Of a stretch of 40,560 nt of DNA, positions 23,406 to 32,178 are shown one piece after another (within the stretch, counting starts at the first letter, position 1; each line of letters starts with the position of its first letter). The stretch spans positions 1 through 40,560 of the forward strand of contig WGCW01000007.1 in NCBI GenBank assembly GCA_015493585.1. The letters run 5' to 3'. Made by a program: the position numbers and the translations under genes. The stretch comes from Acidobacteriota bacterium (GTDB lineage: Bacteria; Acidobacteriota; Thermoanaerobaculia; Thermoanaerobaculales; Sulfomarinibacteraceae). The notes below the pieces were generated by a model. The model did not search any database. It had not been told where the DNA came from and was given only the letters and a program-made list of their open reading frames with translations.

Positions 23406-24644
23406 ATGAGTTTCAGTCGACGGTTGTGGGTGAGCAGTCTCGTGGTTGCGTTTGCCGCCACGCTCTGGGCCGGTTGGGCTCAAGCAGACTGGAACAAAGG
23501 AGTTGCTGCCTTTACGAAAAAGGACTTCAGGACGGCGGTCAAGGAGTTTCAGCAAGTTACAAAAACCAACCCGGATTTTGCCGGAGGTTATTACATGCTG
23601 GGACTGGCCCAGAATCAACTTGGGCAGATCAGCCAGGCTCTCGGGAACCTTCGCCATGCCGTCAAGCTTGATGGCAAGAATCCACAGTACCGGACGGCGC
23701 TGGGTCAGGTTCTCCTGAGGGCGAAACAGTACGGAGACGCCTACACGGTCTTGAAAGCGGTTGACCCTGCAACGCTGAAGAGCCCGCAGCAACGAACCCT
23801 CTATGCGTTGCTTTATGGAGGCGCCGCGACAAAAACCGGGCACATCCAGGACGCGGTGCGTATTCTGCAAGCGAGGATCCGTCAAAACTCCCGCGACCCT
23901 CGCCTCTATCAAGCGCTCGGGGTTGCCTATGCGAGAGCTGGTAACGATGCAAAGGCGGCCGCCGCCTTTGAGAAAGCCTACCAGCTCCAGCCCCGCAATC
24001 TCGCCCTCGGGCGGTCCGCTGCATACTCCTATATCGATGCGGGACGACGGACGCGAAATCCTCAACAGAAGGTAGCATACTATACGAAAGCCGCTCGCAT
24101 CGGTTCAAAGCTTGCGCAGGCCCGTGCGACGTTTGAGTATCAATTGCTGGCCGGGGAATCGTGGCTGGGTGCACGGCAGTTCGACCGAGCGTTGAACTAT
24201 CTCGACAAGGCACACGCGCAGAAACCCCAGAATGCCCTCGTCCTTTTCTATCGTGGCCAGTGTTACTCATCGACGAACCGGTTCAAACAGGCCCTGAGCG
24301 AGCTACGCGCAGCGCTGCAACTTGGGCCAAATGCGCGGCTGCGGCGGCAGATCTATAACCAGCTCGGCTACGTGTACGCGAAACAGAAGAGGTTTGATAA
24401 GGCAATTACTGCGTATCAGAACGCTGGGAATAGCGCAAAGGCCTCCGAGATGCAGGCAAACCTCAAGAAGCAGCAACACAATCTCGCAGCCGAGAAGGAA
24501 CGCCGGCAGTTTGAGCAGAAGATCAAGGCGCTGTTGCTCCAGGCGCAGGAGCTCGAGAAGCTCGGCCAGGTGAATGAGGCCAAGGCGCTTCGCGATCAGG
24601 TCAAGGAGCTCCAGAAGGGGCTCAAGAAGGGTAAGAAGAAGTAG
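23406..24644 (+). CDS. secreted TPR-repeat protein
   Basis: A 412-residue protein with a signal peptide (VVAFAATLWAGWAQA, cut before DWNKG), then about eight TPR units from residue ~30 to 350 (for example GGYYMLGLAQNQLGQISQAL and LYQALGVAYARAGNDAKAAA). It ends in a charged helical tail with LKKGKKK. Predicted periplasmic scaffold. GAGGAGG precedes the ATG. It is the last gene of the exbB operon and is followed directly by an intrinsic terminator. Confidence 0.88.
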   Translation: MSFSRRLWVSSLVVAFAATLWAGWAQADWNKGVAAFTKKDFRTAVKEFQQVTKTNPDFAGGYYMLGLAQNQLGQISQALGNLRHAVKLDGKNPQYRTALGQVLLRAKQYGDAYTVLKAVDPATLKSPQQRTLYALLYGGAATKTGHIQDAVRILQARIRQNSRDPRLYQALGVAYARAGNDAKAAAAFEKAYQLQPRNLALGRSAAYSYIDAGRRTRNPQQKVAYYTKAARIGSKLAQARATFEYQLLAGESWLGARQFDRALNYLDKAHAQKPQNALVLFYRGQCYSSTNRFKQALSELRAALQLGPNARLRRQIYNQLGYVYAKQKRFDKAITAYQNAGNSAKASEMQANLKKQQHNLAAEKERRQFEQKIKALLLQAQELEKLGQVNEAKALRDQVKELQKGLKKGKKK

Positions 24645-24669
24645 AGAGCCACGACTGGTGAGCATTGTG

Positions 24670-24698
24670 AACGGCGCAGCGAACAGCTGCGCCGTTTT
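24670..24698 (+). terminator. intrinsic terminator after the Ton operon
   Basis: Stem ACGGCGCAGC (24671-24680), loop GAACA, stem GCTGCGCCGT (24686-24695), then a short T run. Ten perfect pairs, 25 bp after the TPR stop codon; an adjoining A-T pair extends it. Confidence 0.88.
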
Positions 24699-25024
24699 GA
24701 TTTGTGAGGGTGTTTCCTTGCATGATCCGCACGTTTTCTACTGTAAGGCTTGCAGCATGCCACCCTGTAGCGTTTTCTCGACATGCTCGTTGATGTACCT
24801 CAAACGTCTTCACTCCCTTACCTTGCGAGGAGGCACCCACACACAACGCCACGTCACTCTCGTCACGAACCCTCACGAATCGTACGGGATGGGGTACAAC
24901 GAGTCTCTTGCACAACCCCCGTCTACAGGATCCGGTGCCTTTCGTTTTGGATCTTTCTGAAAACGTCAGGTCCGGTCATTCATTGGGTTGTTGTCCTCGG
25001 ATGGATTGGCGAGAACGGCGCAGG
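24699..25024. other. intergenic region without recognised features
   Basis: About 325 bp between the terminator and the convergent ftsX end. Short frames exist on both strands but show no recognisable protein and no ribosome site. A weak imperfect hairpin around 24735-24775 is the only structure seen. Confidence 0.6.
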
Positions 25025-25878
25025 TTAGTCTTCGATCTCAAGGGTTGCGTGGCGTGCCAATGTCCAGGCCGCGATGCCAAGTGGGATCAAGGTGGCGATC
25101 AGAAGTTGCAGGACGATGACCGTTACTGGTCCCTCAAGCGGCGGGAGACCGATCGACTGGAGTAACGTGGAAAGCCACCGGAGCATCGCGGCGTCGAGCA
25201 GAGATGCGAGGATACCTGCAAGCGCACCGGTCACGCCGATGGCGAACAGAAACGGCCCTTGGATGGATGCTTCGGTTGCTCCTACGAGCCGCATGATGGC
25301 GATTTCGTCCGCATGACGGAAGAGCTCCAGATGGACCCAGATGCCGGCGAAGAGCGCGGAGGAGAACAGCAGAACGGCAGTCGCAACACCGATGAGCCAG
25401 CTGACCCTCGATGCAACATGGCGCAGCTCAGGACCAAAGGATGTTTCGGGCCCAACGGCGAGCACCAGCGGATCGCCGGCCAATTGTGTGACCGAGTGAG
25501 GATGCGGGGAGGTAATTTCGACGATGTCGGGAAGCAGGTTGCCGGGCCGGTCCCGCAGAAGTGGTTTGAGGTAGGGAAACCATGTGCTGAGGCGTTGCTG
25601 AATCTCGGCCTTTGGAATGTGCCGAAGACGCCATGCCGGATGCTTGGTGCGTTGGCCGGTCACCCAGGATGCGATCGCACCCTCGTCCTTTCCGGGACGC
25701 AGGAGAACCTCGACGGTGCCGCCGGAGACGGTCCCCCGGAGGATCGGTTTGAGCCAAAGGTCGATACTCAGCGTAACGCCGCCGAGGGCCACCGGCATCG
25801 CGACGGCAACGATCAGCGCGAGGCTAGCCAGCATCCGCCGGCGCAGGAGGGCAAGCCCCTCGGCAAGGATGTGCCGGA

Positions 25879-25882
<4 letters not shown>
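25025..25882 (-). CDS. ftsX: cell division protein FtsX
   Basis: A 285-residue permease-like protein with four TM helices (about 18-42, 160-187, 208-235, 253-278) and an extracytoplasmic loop between the first two, the FtsX topology. The conserved HADEIAIMRLVGATEASIQGPFLF segment precedes TM3. With FtsE it controls septal peptidoglycan hydrolases, for which the AMIN-domain amidase at 7376 is a possible client (inference). Its ATG overlaps the ftsE stop as ATGA. Confidence 0.93.
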
Positions 25883-26547
<665 letters not shown>

Positions 26548-26645
26548 TCGGGTCCCCCAACGCGCTGGCGCCTCACCGCACCAGCCATCGTTTCCAAACG
26601 AGAGATGGGAATCCCGGCAACGTACACATCGAATCCCTGGCCGGT

Positions 26646-26654
26646 GCATTGTAC
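26646..26654 (-). promoter_or_regulatory. ftsE extended -10 promoter
   Basis: Minus-strand TGGTACAAT (hexamer 26651-26646), identical to the nonamer before the DUF4177 gene. Leader to ftsE would be about 90 nt. Confidence 0.45.
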
Positions 26655-26712
26655 CATCCGGTGGGGAAGGCGGAAGCCGGCATGCTTCCGGCGTTTGGAG
26701 GGTATGACCAAC

Positions 26713-27441
26713 ATGGAATTTCAATCCACCTCTGTCAACGAGCGCCTGGTGTACCGGGGAAGCGGAGCCGATGGAGTCGAGATGCTCTTCTCCTGCGGTC
26801 CAGCATCCAAGGGTGAGGAGTACGGCGCCAGGATGCGAAGGATGATGGGGATCATAAAGCCAGCTGTGACATCGATCCGATGGTGTACGCAGGTGCATGG
26901 GAGGCTCCTTGCTTCACTCTCACATGAGCCGGGCCAAACATTCTCGGGGACGGCGTGCGTCGGGACATGTGACGGCCTGATCACGGCCGAACCCGGCGCC
27001 GGTCTCGTGGTTTGGACAGCGGATTGCGTTCCCGTTCTCCTGGCTGGAGGCGGCGTGGTAGCGGCGGTCCATGCGGGGTGGCGGGGTGCGGCGGCAGGGA
27101 TCGTCCCAGCAGCGGTGCGGCGATTCTTCGTGGAGTATGGGATCGAGCCGTCGAGCCTGAGTGTCGCTCTCGGACCGGCGGTTGGGGCCTGTCACTATGA
27201 AGTTGGGAGTGAAGTGATCGCCGCGCTCTACGCGGCCGGGGTGCCCGAGAAGGAATGGCGGGAGCACGATCGAGTGGACCTGAGGGCATTTCTGCGCGCG
27301 CAGCTCGTTTCCGCACACGTCCGGGAAGAGGCGGTCTCCCTTGTTGGAGGATGTACGGCCTGCTCGGCGGAGTGTGCGTCCTACCGCCGGGATGGGGCAC
27401 GAGCTGGCCGCCAATGGTCGCTGGTTTACCGGACGGGCTGA
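26713..27441 (+). CDS. pgeF: laccase-domain protein, peptidoglycan editing factor PgeF (YfiH)
   Basis: A 242-residue protein of the YfiH/LACC1 family. The metal-site triad is visible as VH62GR, ADC105VP and VH120AGWRGAA. Family members have been reported as purine nucleoside phosphorylases and as removers of wrongly built peptidoglycan stem peptides. ATG 26713 follows GGAGGG by about 10 nt; ATG 26704 is also in frame but too close to that site. Its last 16 bp overlap the end of convergent rlmN. Confidence 0.92.
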   Translation: MEFQSTSVNERLVYRGSGADGVEMLFSCGPASKGEEYGARMRRMMGIIKPAVTSIRWCTQVHGRLLASLSHEPGQTFSGTACVGTCDGLITAEPGAGLVVWTADCVPVLLAGGGVVAAVHAGWRGAAAGIVPAAVRRFFVEYGIEPSSLSVALGPAVGACHYEVGSEVIAALYAAGVPEKEWREHDRVDLRAFLRAQLVSAHVREEAVSLVGGCTACSAECASYRRDGARAGRQWSLVYRTG

Positions 27442-28454
27442 TGGGATCCCTTGAGTTGGCCGCACGCGGCGGCAACGTCGTGCCCCTTGGACCAGCGGAC
27501 GGTCACCGTCTTTCCAGCATCCCGGAGCACCCGGGCGAAGCGATCGATCACCTCATCGGTGGGCCGCTCGAGGCCGGGCAGGAAGATAGGATCACTGTTG
27601 AGAGGGATCAGATTGACCTTTGCTGGTATGCCGTGGATGAGGCGAACGACAGCTCGTGCCTGTTTTTCCGTGTCGTTGACGCCGCGGATCAGGACATACT
27701 CAAACGTTATCCTCCGTCCTCGCTCGAGTGGGAACGCCCGGACGGTGGCCATGAGCTCGGCCAGCGGATACCGACGTGTGATCGGCATCAACTTCTGACG
27801 CAACGTCTGATCTGGCGCGTTGAGCGAGACGGCGAGCTTGGGGTGCCGGGGAAGGCCTGCAAGCCAGCGGATTCCAGGAATGATGCCGGACGTCGATACG
27901 GTGATGCGCTTGGGGCTGATCGTTTCGTAAAGGGCGGAAAGGGCCGGGCCGAGGTTGGCCGTATTGAGGAGCGGCTCGCCCATCCCCATGAAAACGATGT
28001 TGACCGGTCCTGAATCACGGATCTCGCGGCGCACGAGTGCACGAACTTGCCCGACGATCTCGTGCGCCTCCAAGTTGCGTCCCGGTCCGAGCTGCCCCGT
28101 GACACAGAACGTACAGCCGACCGCACAACCGGTTTGCGAAGAGAGGCACAAGGTGATCTTGTCGCGGCCGGGGATGGCAACCGCCTCAATCGTGGCACCG
28201 TCTGAAAGCCGGAACAGATATTTCGACGAGCCGTCCGAGCTCGAAACCACCCGGACGATCTCCGGATCGGCAAGGGAATACTTTTTGCCGAGGCTCTGGC
28301 GAAGAGAGCGGGGCAGGTCGGTCATCTCGTCGAAGGATTGCGCGCCACGGTGGAGAATCCACCGTGCAATTTGCCGCGCCCTGAAGGGGCGGTCGACATC
28401 CCCGGCGAGCGCCGCAATGAGGCCAGCCTCGTCCTTACCGGTCAGCTGTATCAT
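27426..28454 (-). CDS. rlmN: 23S rRNA (adenine2503-C2)-methyltransferase RlmN
   Basis: A 342-residue radical SAM enzyme that methylates A2503 of 23S rRNA (and A37 of some tRNAs). The cluster motif is C110AVGC114TFC117, followed by FMGMGEPLLN, and the C-terminal segment RWSKGHDVAAACGQL holds the second catalytic cysteine. Length is typical. Its ATG lies 20 bp inside the end of the upstream small gene, so the two are co-translated. Confidence 0.96.
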   Translation of the reverse strand: MIQLTGKDEAGLIAALAGDVDRPFRARQIARWILHRGAQSFDEMTDLPRSLRQSLGKKYSLADPEIVRVVSSSDGSSKYLFRLSDGATIEAVAIPGRDKITLCLSSQTGCAVGCTFCVTGQLGPGRNLEAHEIVGQVRALVRREIRDSGPVNIVFMGMGEPLLNTANLGPALSALYETISPKRITVSTSGIIPGIRWLAGLPRHPKLAVSLNAPDQTLRQKLMPITRRYPLAELMATVRAFPLERGRRITFEYVLIRGVNDTEKQARAVVRLIHGIPAKVNLIPLNSDPIFLPGLERPTDEVIDRFARVLRDAGKTVTVRWSKGHDVAAACGQLKGSHQPVR

Positions 28455-28782
28455 CGGATTCAGGGGCCGAACGGACGCTCCGATCCGCCTTCACGGCAAT
28501 TCCAAGCGAACGGAGCATCTTGACATCGTCGGGACTGATCTCGCCGGGAGAATCATGTTCCGGCGGCTCAGCGTGGATGTGGAGGGCCGCGTGATCGCTG
28601 CTGAGGGTGCCATCTTCCTGGCAGACGACGGAGGCCTCAAGCATCATGACCGCATCCCAACCGGAGTCGTGGAGCTCCTGCAGGCACGCCTGAACCTCTT
28701 CAGAGCTAACCACGGAACCGTGGAGAGCCTCCCCGAGCCTCTTGAGGATCTCATGCAGCTTGTGTGCCCGTGACTCGTCCAT
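28435..28782 (-). CDS. small protein of unknown function upstream of rlmN
   Basis: A 115-residue soluble acidic protein starting MDESRAHKLHEILKRLGEAL, with EEVQACLQELHDSGWDAVMML in the middle and a C-terminal ISPDDVKMLRSLGIAVK segment. I do not recognise the family. It is probably real: GGAGG sits just upstream of ATG 28782, the frame is open only in this length before merging with antisense sequence, and the 20-bp overlap with rlmN is typical of an operon. The 78-bp gap to the divergent kinase gene holds the promoters. The C-terminal helix resembles a short dimerisation or regulatory element, but nothing more can be said. Confidence 0.72.
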   Translation of the reverse strand: MDESRAHKLHEILKRLGEALHGSVVSSEEVQACLQELHDSGWDAVMMLEASVVCQEDGTLSSDHAALHIHAEPPEHDSPGEISPDDVKMLRSLGIAVKADRSVRSAPESDDTADR

Positions 28783-28845
28783 ACATCCTCCGCCACGATC
28801 AACCACCGGGCCTCCCCGGCTCTTCCCATGGTACACCACCGGCCA

Positions 28846-28854
28846 TGCCATACT
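28846..28854 (+). promoter_or_regulatory. extended -10 promoter, leaderless kinase gene
   Basis: TGCCATACT, hexamer 28849-28854, ends 6 nt before the ATG at 28861. Transcription would begin at the A of the start codon. Confidence 0.5.
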
Positions 28855-28860
28855 GCGGCC

Positions 28861-29826
28861 ATGAATGAGCATCGCACCACGAGCGGCCTGAACCCTCACT
28901 GGGCCGAGCCGGCCCGGGTCATCCCGCTTGCCGGTGACGCGTCCAACCGTAGGTACTGGCGTCTCGTGGCTCATGATGGTTCGACGGCGATCCGTGCCGA
29001 GTATCCGGCTGGATCTTGGGATCGTCTGAAAAGGGATCTGACGATGCTCCGTTGGTTTGCCACGCAGGGCCTTCGTGTGCCCGAGATTCTCTGGACGGGG
29101 GACGAGCCGCCAACCGTGATCCTCGAAGATTTTGGGCCGGATGATGCTGAGGCGGTTCTCCGGGGGACCGGCCCGGCAGACCGGGTTTCCCTTGTGCAGC
29201 GGCTCGTTGAACCGCTCGCCCGTCTGGCGGCCATTGCCCCAGGCGACCTGCCACCGCTCAATGCCCCGCTCGACGAAAACCGGCTTCGGGCCGAGTTGGC
29301 TGGCTTCGAAACCTGGTACGTCTCGGCGTTCCGCGGTCTCCCAGTCAGCGATGCGTTGCGTACGTGGCTCGATGCGTTGGCTCATGTTGTTGGACACCAC
29401 CCGCGGCGGGTTTGTCATCGCGATTACCACCTCAACAACCTGTACCTGCTCGCTCGCGGAGGTATTGGCATGATCGATGTGCAGGATGCGCTGCTCGGGC
29501 CAGACACCTACGATCTGGCCTCCTTGATCGGTGAGCGCGCCTTTCCAGATCTCTTTGAGGAGCCGGAACGCCGCCGGCTCGTGCAGCTCTGGGCCGTCGA
29601 GACCCATGCGGAGCCGGGTTGGGAATCCCGGCTTGGAGAGACCCTCGTGCAACGTGGGCTGAAGGTCCTCGGGACCTTCAGCCGCCTCGAGGCATCGGGG
29701 AAGTCTGGGTATGCGCGTTGGATCGAGCCGCTCGCACGGCGGCTCGTTGGCCAGGTGCGAATAGCCGATGCCCCCCATGAGCTCGTGGATTGTCTGCTCC
29801 CTCGGGTGAGCAACTCTGGCGGATGA
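28861..29826 (+). CDS. aminoglycoside-phosphotransferase-fold kinase, AmgK-like
   Basis: A 321-residue APH-fold kinase. The P-loop-like region is PLAGDASNRRYWRL, the hinge VILEDFG, the catalytic loop CH186RD188YHLNN and the metal site IDVQDALLGPDTYDLASL. This pattern fits COG3178 kinases, which include AmgK, the anomeric MurNAc/GlcNAc kinase of peptidoglycan recycling. AmgK is normally followed by the nucleotidyltransferase gene murU; here tatA follows instead, so the substrate is uncertain. No ribosome site precedes the ATG, consistent with a leaderless message. Confidence 0.85.
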   Translation: MNEHRTTSGLNPHWAEPARVIPLAGDASNRRYWRLVAHDGSTAIRAEYPAGSWDRLKRDLTMLRWFATQGLRVPEILWTGDEPPTVILEDFGPDDAEAVLRGTGPADRVSLVQRLVEPLARLAAIAPGDLPPLNAPLDENRLRAELAGFETWYVSAFRGLPVSDALRTWLDALAHVVGHHPRRVCHRDYHLNNLYLLARGGIGMIDVQDALLGPDTYDLASLIGERAFPDLFEEPERRRLVQLWAVETHAEPGWESRLGETLVQRGLKVLGTFSRLEASGKSGYARWIEPLARRLVGQVRIADAPHELVDCLLPRVSNSGG

Positions 29827-29841
29827 GATGTGCCAAGATCT

Positions 29842-29897
29842 CGATGCTCTGGTGCTTGCAGCGAGCGGAGGCATACCCGGAGGTATGTCGAGCATCG
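29842..29897. repeat. nested inverted repeat between kinase gene and tatA
   Basis: CGATGCTC (29842-29849) pairs with GAGCATCG (29890-29897), enclosing CATACC-CGGA-GGTATG (29872-29887). Further short complementary words continue to about 29940. It could be a structured RNA, the 3' hairpin of the kinase transcript, or a small mobile-repeat remnant. There is no U run. Confidence 0.5.
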
Positions 29898-29949
29898 GCG
29901 AGCGTGCAAAGAGCGCAAGAGATTGCTGCAGATCGCTGCTGAGAATCGC

Positions 29950-29968
29950 TCACCTGAGGTGATATACT
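29950..29968 (+). promoter_or_regulatory. tatA promoter with palindromic operator-like site
   Basis: TCACCTGAGGTGA (29950-29962) is a perfect 13-bp palindrome; its last bases are the TGA of the extended -10 TGATATACT (hexamer 29963-29968). Start near 29975, then GGAGG and the tatA ATG at 29991. Confidence 0.5.
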
Positions 29969-29990
29969 CAGCGCCCTGACGGAGGTTCGT

Positions 29991-30194
29991 ATGTTTGGTA
30001 GCCTCGGTTTTCCAGAGATTCTGATGATTCTTCTGATCGTGATCATCCTCTTTGGCGCTGCAAAGTTGCCACAGCTCGGCCGCGGGCTTGGCCAGGGCAT
30101 CAAGAACTTTAAGGATGCCATGAACGATGGGAAGAACTCCAAGCCGGACGACGGCAGGGACACGAATGACGAGAAGTCTGACGATGTCTCATAA
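29991..30194 (+). CDS. tatA: twin-arginine translocase subunit TatA/TatE
   Basis: A 67-residue protein with the TatA layout: short N terminus with LGFPEIL, TM helix to about residue 21, the FGAAKLPQLGRGLGQ hinge and amphipathic helix, then an acidic, disordered tail. It forms the pore component that exports folded proteins. CGGAGG precedes the ATG at good spacing. tatB and tatC are not nearby, so this is a stand-alone copy. A GC-rich inverted repeat follows. Confidence 0.94.
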   Translation: MFGSLGFPEILMILLIVIILFGAAKLPQLGRGLGQGIKNFKDAMNDGKNSKPDDGRDTNDEKSDDVS

Positions 30195-30198
30195 GTGA

Positions 30199-30223
30199 CG
30201 GCGGCCAGAATCTCCGGCCGCCG
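30199..30223. terminator. GC-rich hairpin between convergent tatA and LysM gene
   Basis: CGGCGGCC (30199-30206) and GGCCGCCG (30216-30223) form 8 perfect pairs around a 9-nt loop. No T run follows on either strand, so it may be a weak bidirectional or Rho-assisted terminator. Confidence 0.5.
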
Positions 30224-30236
30224 CTTGCCTACATCA

Positions 30237-31334
30237 TCACTTCACCTCAACGTGATCACCAACGTGAATGGGGCCTTTCGAGCTGAGAATCTTGGCCGTT
30301 GAATAGTGTTGGCCGGTCGTCAGAATGCCACCCTCTCCAAGGACGAGACGTGGCATTCCGGCTGCCGGATTGTGGCGGTAGATCGTCACAAACATCCCGG
30401 GATACACGCCGTCGGCGGATCCGAGGTCCAGCATCATCAAAGAGCTGTCACCCCCGGTCAACGTTCCATCCTTGAAGCGCACGATCATCCCGGTCGGTTT
30501 CCCGTTCGGGGCATCACAACGTCCCTTTGGGGGCGTCTTGAGGGCGAGCGGAACGGGAATTGGGCTGTATGGCTTCAGGACGTCTCCAACGACAACTGGG
30601 TCGCACGCGCTCGTGATTTCGGCGATGCTTGTATGTTCTTGCGCGCAGAGAACCTTGACCTGAGCAACCTGCTTGTAGAGGACGCCCATCGAAGCTCCGG
30701 AGACGGGATGATGGAACTCCCCCTTAGAGGACAAAACGAAGAACTGGTCGCCGGGCTTGATGCCTTCAGTCTTGCCACCGTTGATATAGACGATGTTGCC
30801 CTCGGTGAAGCTGTCCTGATACGGGCCCTGTTCCCCGGACATGATCTTGAACGGGAACCCTTTGCCTGCCTCATCAAGGATGGCGAAACAATAGACATCG
30901 GACGTGTTGCCCAGGGGGATTGCTTCACCGGCTGGCGGAGCAGCAACCTCGGCGGATGATGGAGCCGGCTTCGGTGCCGCCACGGGCGTTGGTGCCGGTG
31001 TGGGTTGAGGGGCGGGCGCCTTCGTGACGGCGATATCCACCACAATGGGATCTCCCGGATAGATCCAATGCGAATCCCGGATATAAGGGTTCCGTTCCCA
31101 GATCTGGGGCCAGAGATATGGGTTTCCCAGATACTGCTGCGCCAAGTCCCAGAGGGTATCCCCCCTCTTGATGGTATGGACCTTGGCCCCCTCCGGAAAC
31201 TGTGATGGCGGATTGTACGGGGTCCAGTGCTGACCCACTTTGTGAAGGGGTTTGGGCGGAGGTGCGATACGGCCCGCACTGACGAGGGCTGGTAGCAGGC
31301 TCACCACGATGACAAACCACGTCGTTCTTTTCAT
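30237..31334 (-). CDS. LysM-domain secreted protein
   Basis: A 365-residue protein with a signal peptide (cut after VSA, residue ~20) and a LysM domain at about 53-98 (HTIKRGDTLWDLAQQYLG ... WIYPGDPIVV). A Pro/Ala-rich linker follows, then a ~230-residue C-terminal region with two beta-rich barrel-like segments marked by IKPGDQFFVL and VYPGMFVTIY. It presumably anchors to peptidoglycan; the C-terminal fold is not recognised. The frame extends to 31412, but ATG 31334 has GAGAGG upstream. It is the last gene of the eight-gene envelope operon, next to bamD, hinting at a link between peptidoglycan and outer-membrane assembly. Confidence 0.88.
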   Translation of the reverse strand: MKRTTWFVIVVSLLPALVSAGRIAPPPKPLHKVGQHWTPYNPPSQFPEGAKVHTIKRGDTLWDLAQQYLGNPYLWPQIWERNPYIRDSHWIYPGDPIVVDIAVTKAPAPQPTPAPTPVAAPKPAPSSAEVAAPPAGEAIPLGNTSDVYCFAILDEAGKGFPFKIMSGEQGPYQDSFTEGNIVYINGGKTEGIKPGDQFFVLSSKGEFHHPVSGASMGVLYKQVAQVKVLCAQEHTSIAEITSACDPVVVGDVLKPYSPIPVPLALKTPPKGRCDAPNGKPTGMIVRFKDGTLTGGDSSLMMLDLGSADGVYPGMFVTIYRHNPAAGMPRLVLGEGGILTTGQHYSTAKILSSKGPIHVGDHVEVK

Positions 31335-31389
31335 AGGACCTCTCCCGCTGCTTGAACACACCAAGGGTACCCTACGAGGGACGCAGGCG

Positions 31390-32178
31390 TCAATGGGCGC
31401 TCGATGGCGCATCCGCTTTTTTCTCCTTCTTTTTCTTCTCCTGCTTCTTGTGGTGTTTCTTCAAATACGCCTCATACCTCTCACGGTCCCGCTTTCTCAG
31501 CTCGGCTCGAGACTTTTTCGCGCTGGCGAGCATCTGATCGACCTGGGCCATATCGGGGTAGTTCGGGTAGTGTTGCTTGAGGTATTGCAACCTCCAGATG
31601 GTAGCGATCCAGACCTTGTTCCTCGCATAAAACTCGGCAACCCGCCACTCGTGCTGAGCGAGGATCTGTTTGACCTTGGCAAGCTTCTGGCGCGCCTCGG
31701 GAGCATATTTCGAATGTGGGTACAGCGTGAGGAGCTGCTGATACGCTTTGAGAGCCTCACGGGTTTGAGCCAGATCGCGATCCGGTGAGAGCTTCCGCTT
31801 TGTATATGTGTTTCCCAGCATCAGCAGCGCGTAGTCGCGGTCGGGATCGTTGGGAAAGCGGTTGGCGAAGTCGCGGTACCGCAGCCGGGCCTCCGTCAGG
31901 TCAGCAACATCCTTGTGCTGGTAGTAGGTATCGGCGACCCTCAGCGCAGCTTTGTGACCGAGCGGATCGTTGGGGAACGTGTCATACAAAAAGGAAAAGA
32001 GTTTGCGTGCCTCGGTATACTTCCCCTTTTCGTACAGCACCTCGGCCTTGTTGAAGACGGTCTGTTTGTCGGTGTTCTGCAATTTCTGAATGAGCTGCTC
32101 TTCCGGGGATGTGCTCGAGCAGCCGGCTGCGCCGAGCAGTACGGTCAGAATCAGCCCGGCAAAAAACCATTTTCTCAT
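31390..32178 (-). CDS. bamD: outer membrane assembly lipoprotein BamD-like
   Basis: A 262-residue lipoprotein: signal peptide with lipobox LGAAGC20, then TPR repeats beginning DKQTVFNKAEVLYEKGKY, in the order expected for BamD (YfiO), with RDFANRFPNDP and YPHSKYAPEARQKLAKVKQILAQHEWRVAEFY, which match the family well. The C terminus is an unusual lysine-rich tail (KKHHKKQEKKKKEKK). BamD feeds outer-membrane proteins to BamA. Its ATG overlaps the rpe stop as ATGA. Other Bam genes are outside the window. Confidence 0.92.
   Translation of the reverse strand: MRKWFFAGLILTVLLGAAGCSSTSPEEQLIQKLQNTDKQTVFNKAEVLYEKGKYTEARKLFSFLYDTFPNDPLGHKAALRVADTYYQHKDVADLTEARLRYRDFANRFPNDPDRDYALLMLGNTYTKRKLSPDRDLAQTREALKAYQQLLTLYPHSKYAPEARQKLAKVKQILAQHEWRVAEFYARNKVWIATIWRLQYLKQHYPNYPDMAQVDQMLASAKKSRAELRKRDRERYEAYLKKHHKKQEKKKKEKKADAPSSAH

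Noticed and set aside
24574-24960. Short frames downstream of the Ton operon
   Set aside because: They overlap the TPR gene end or the intrinsic terminator and show no protein-like conservation signals.
28783-29895. N-terminal extension of the small gene upstream of rlmN to a 486-residue protein
   Set aside because: The extension is antisense to the AmgK-like kinase; the ribosome site is at the short start (28782).
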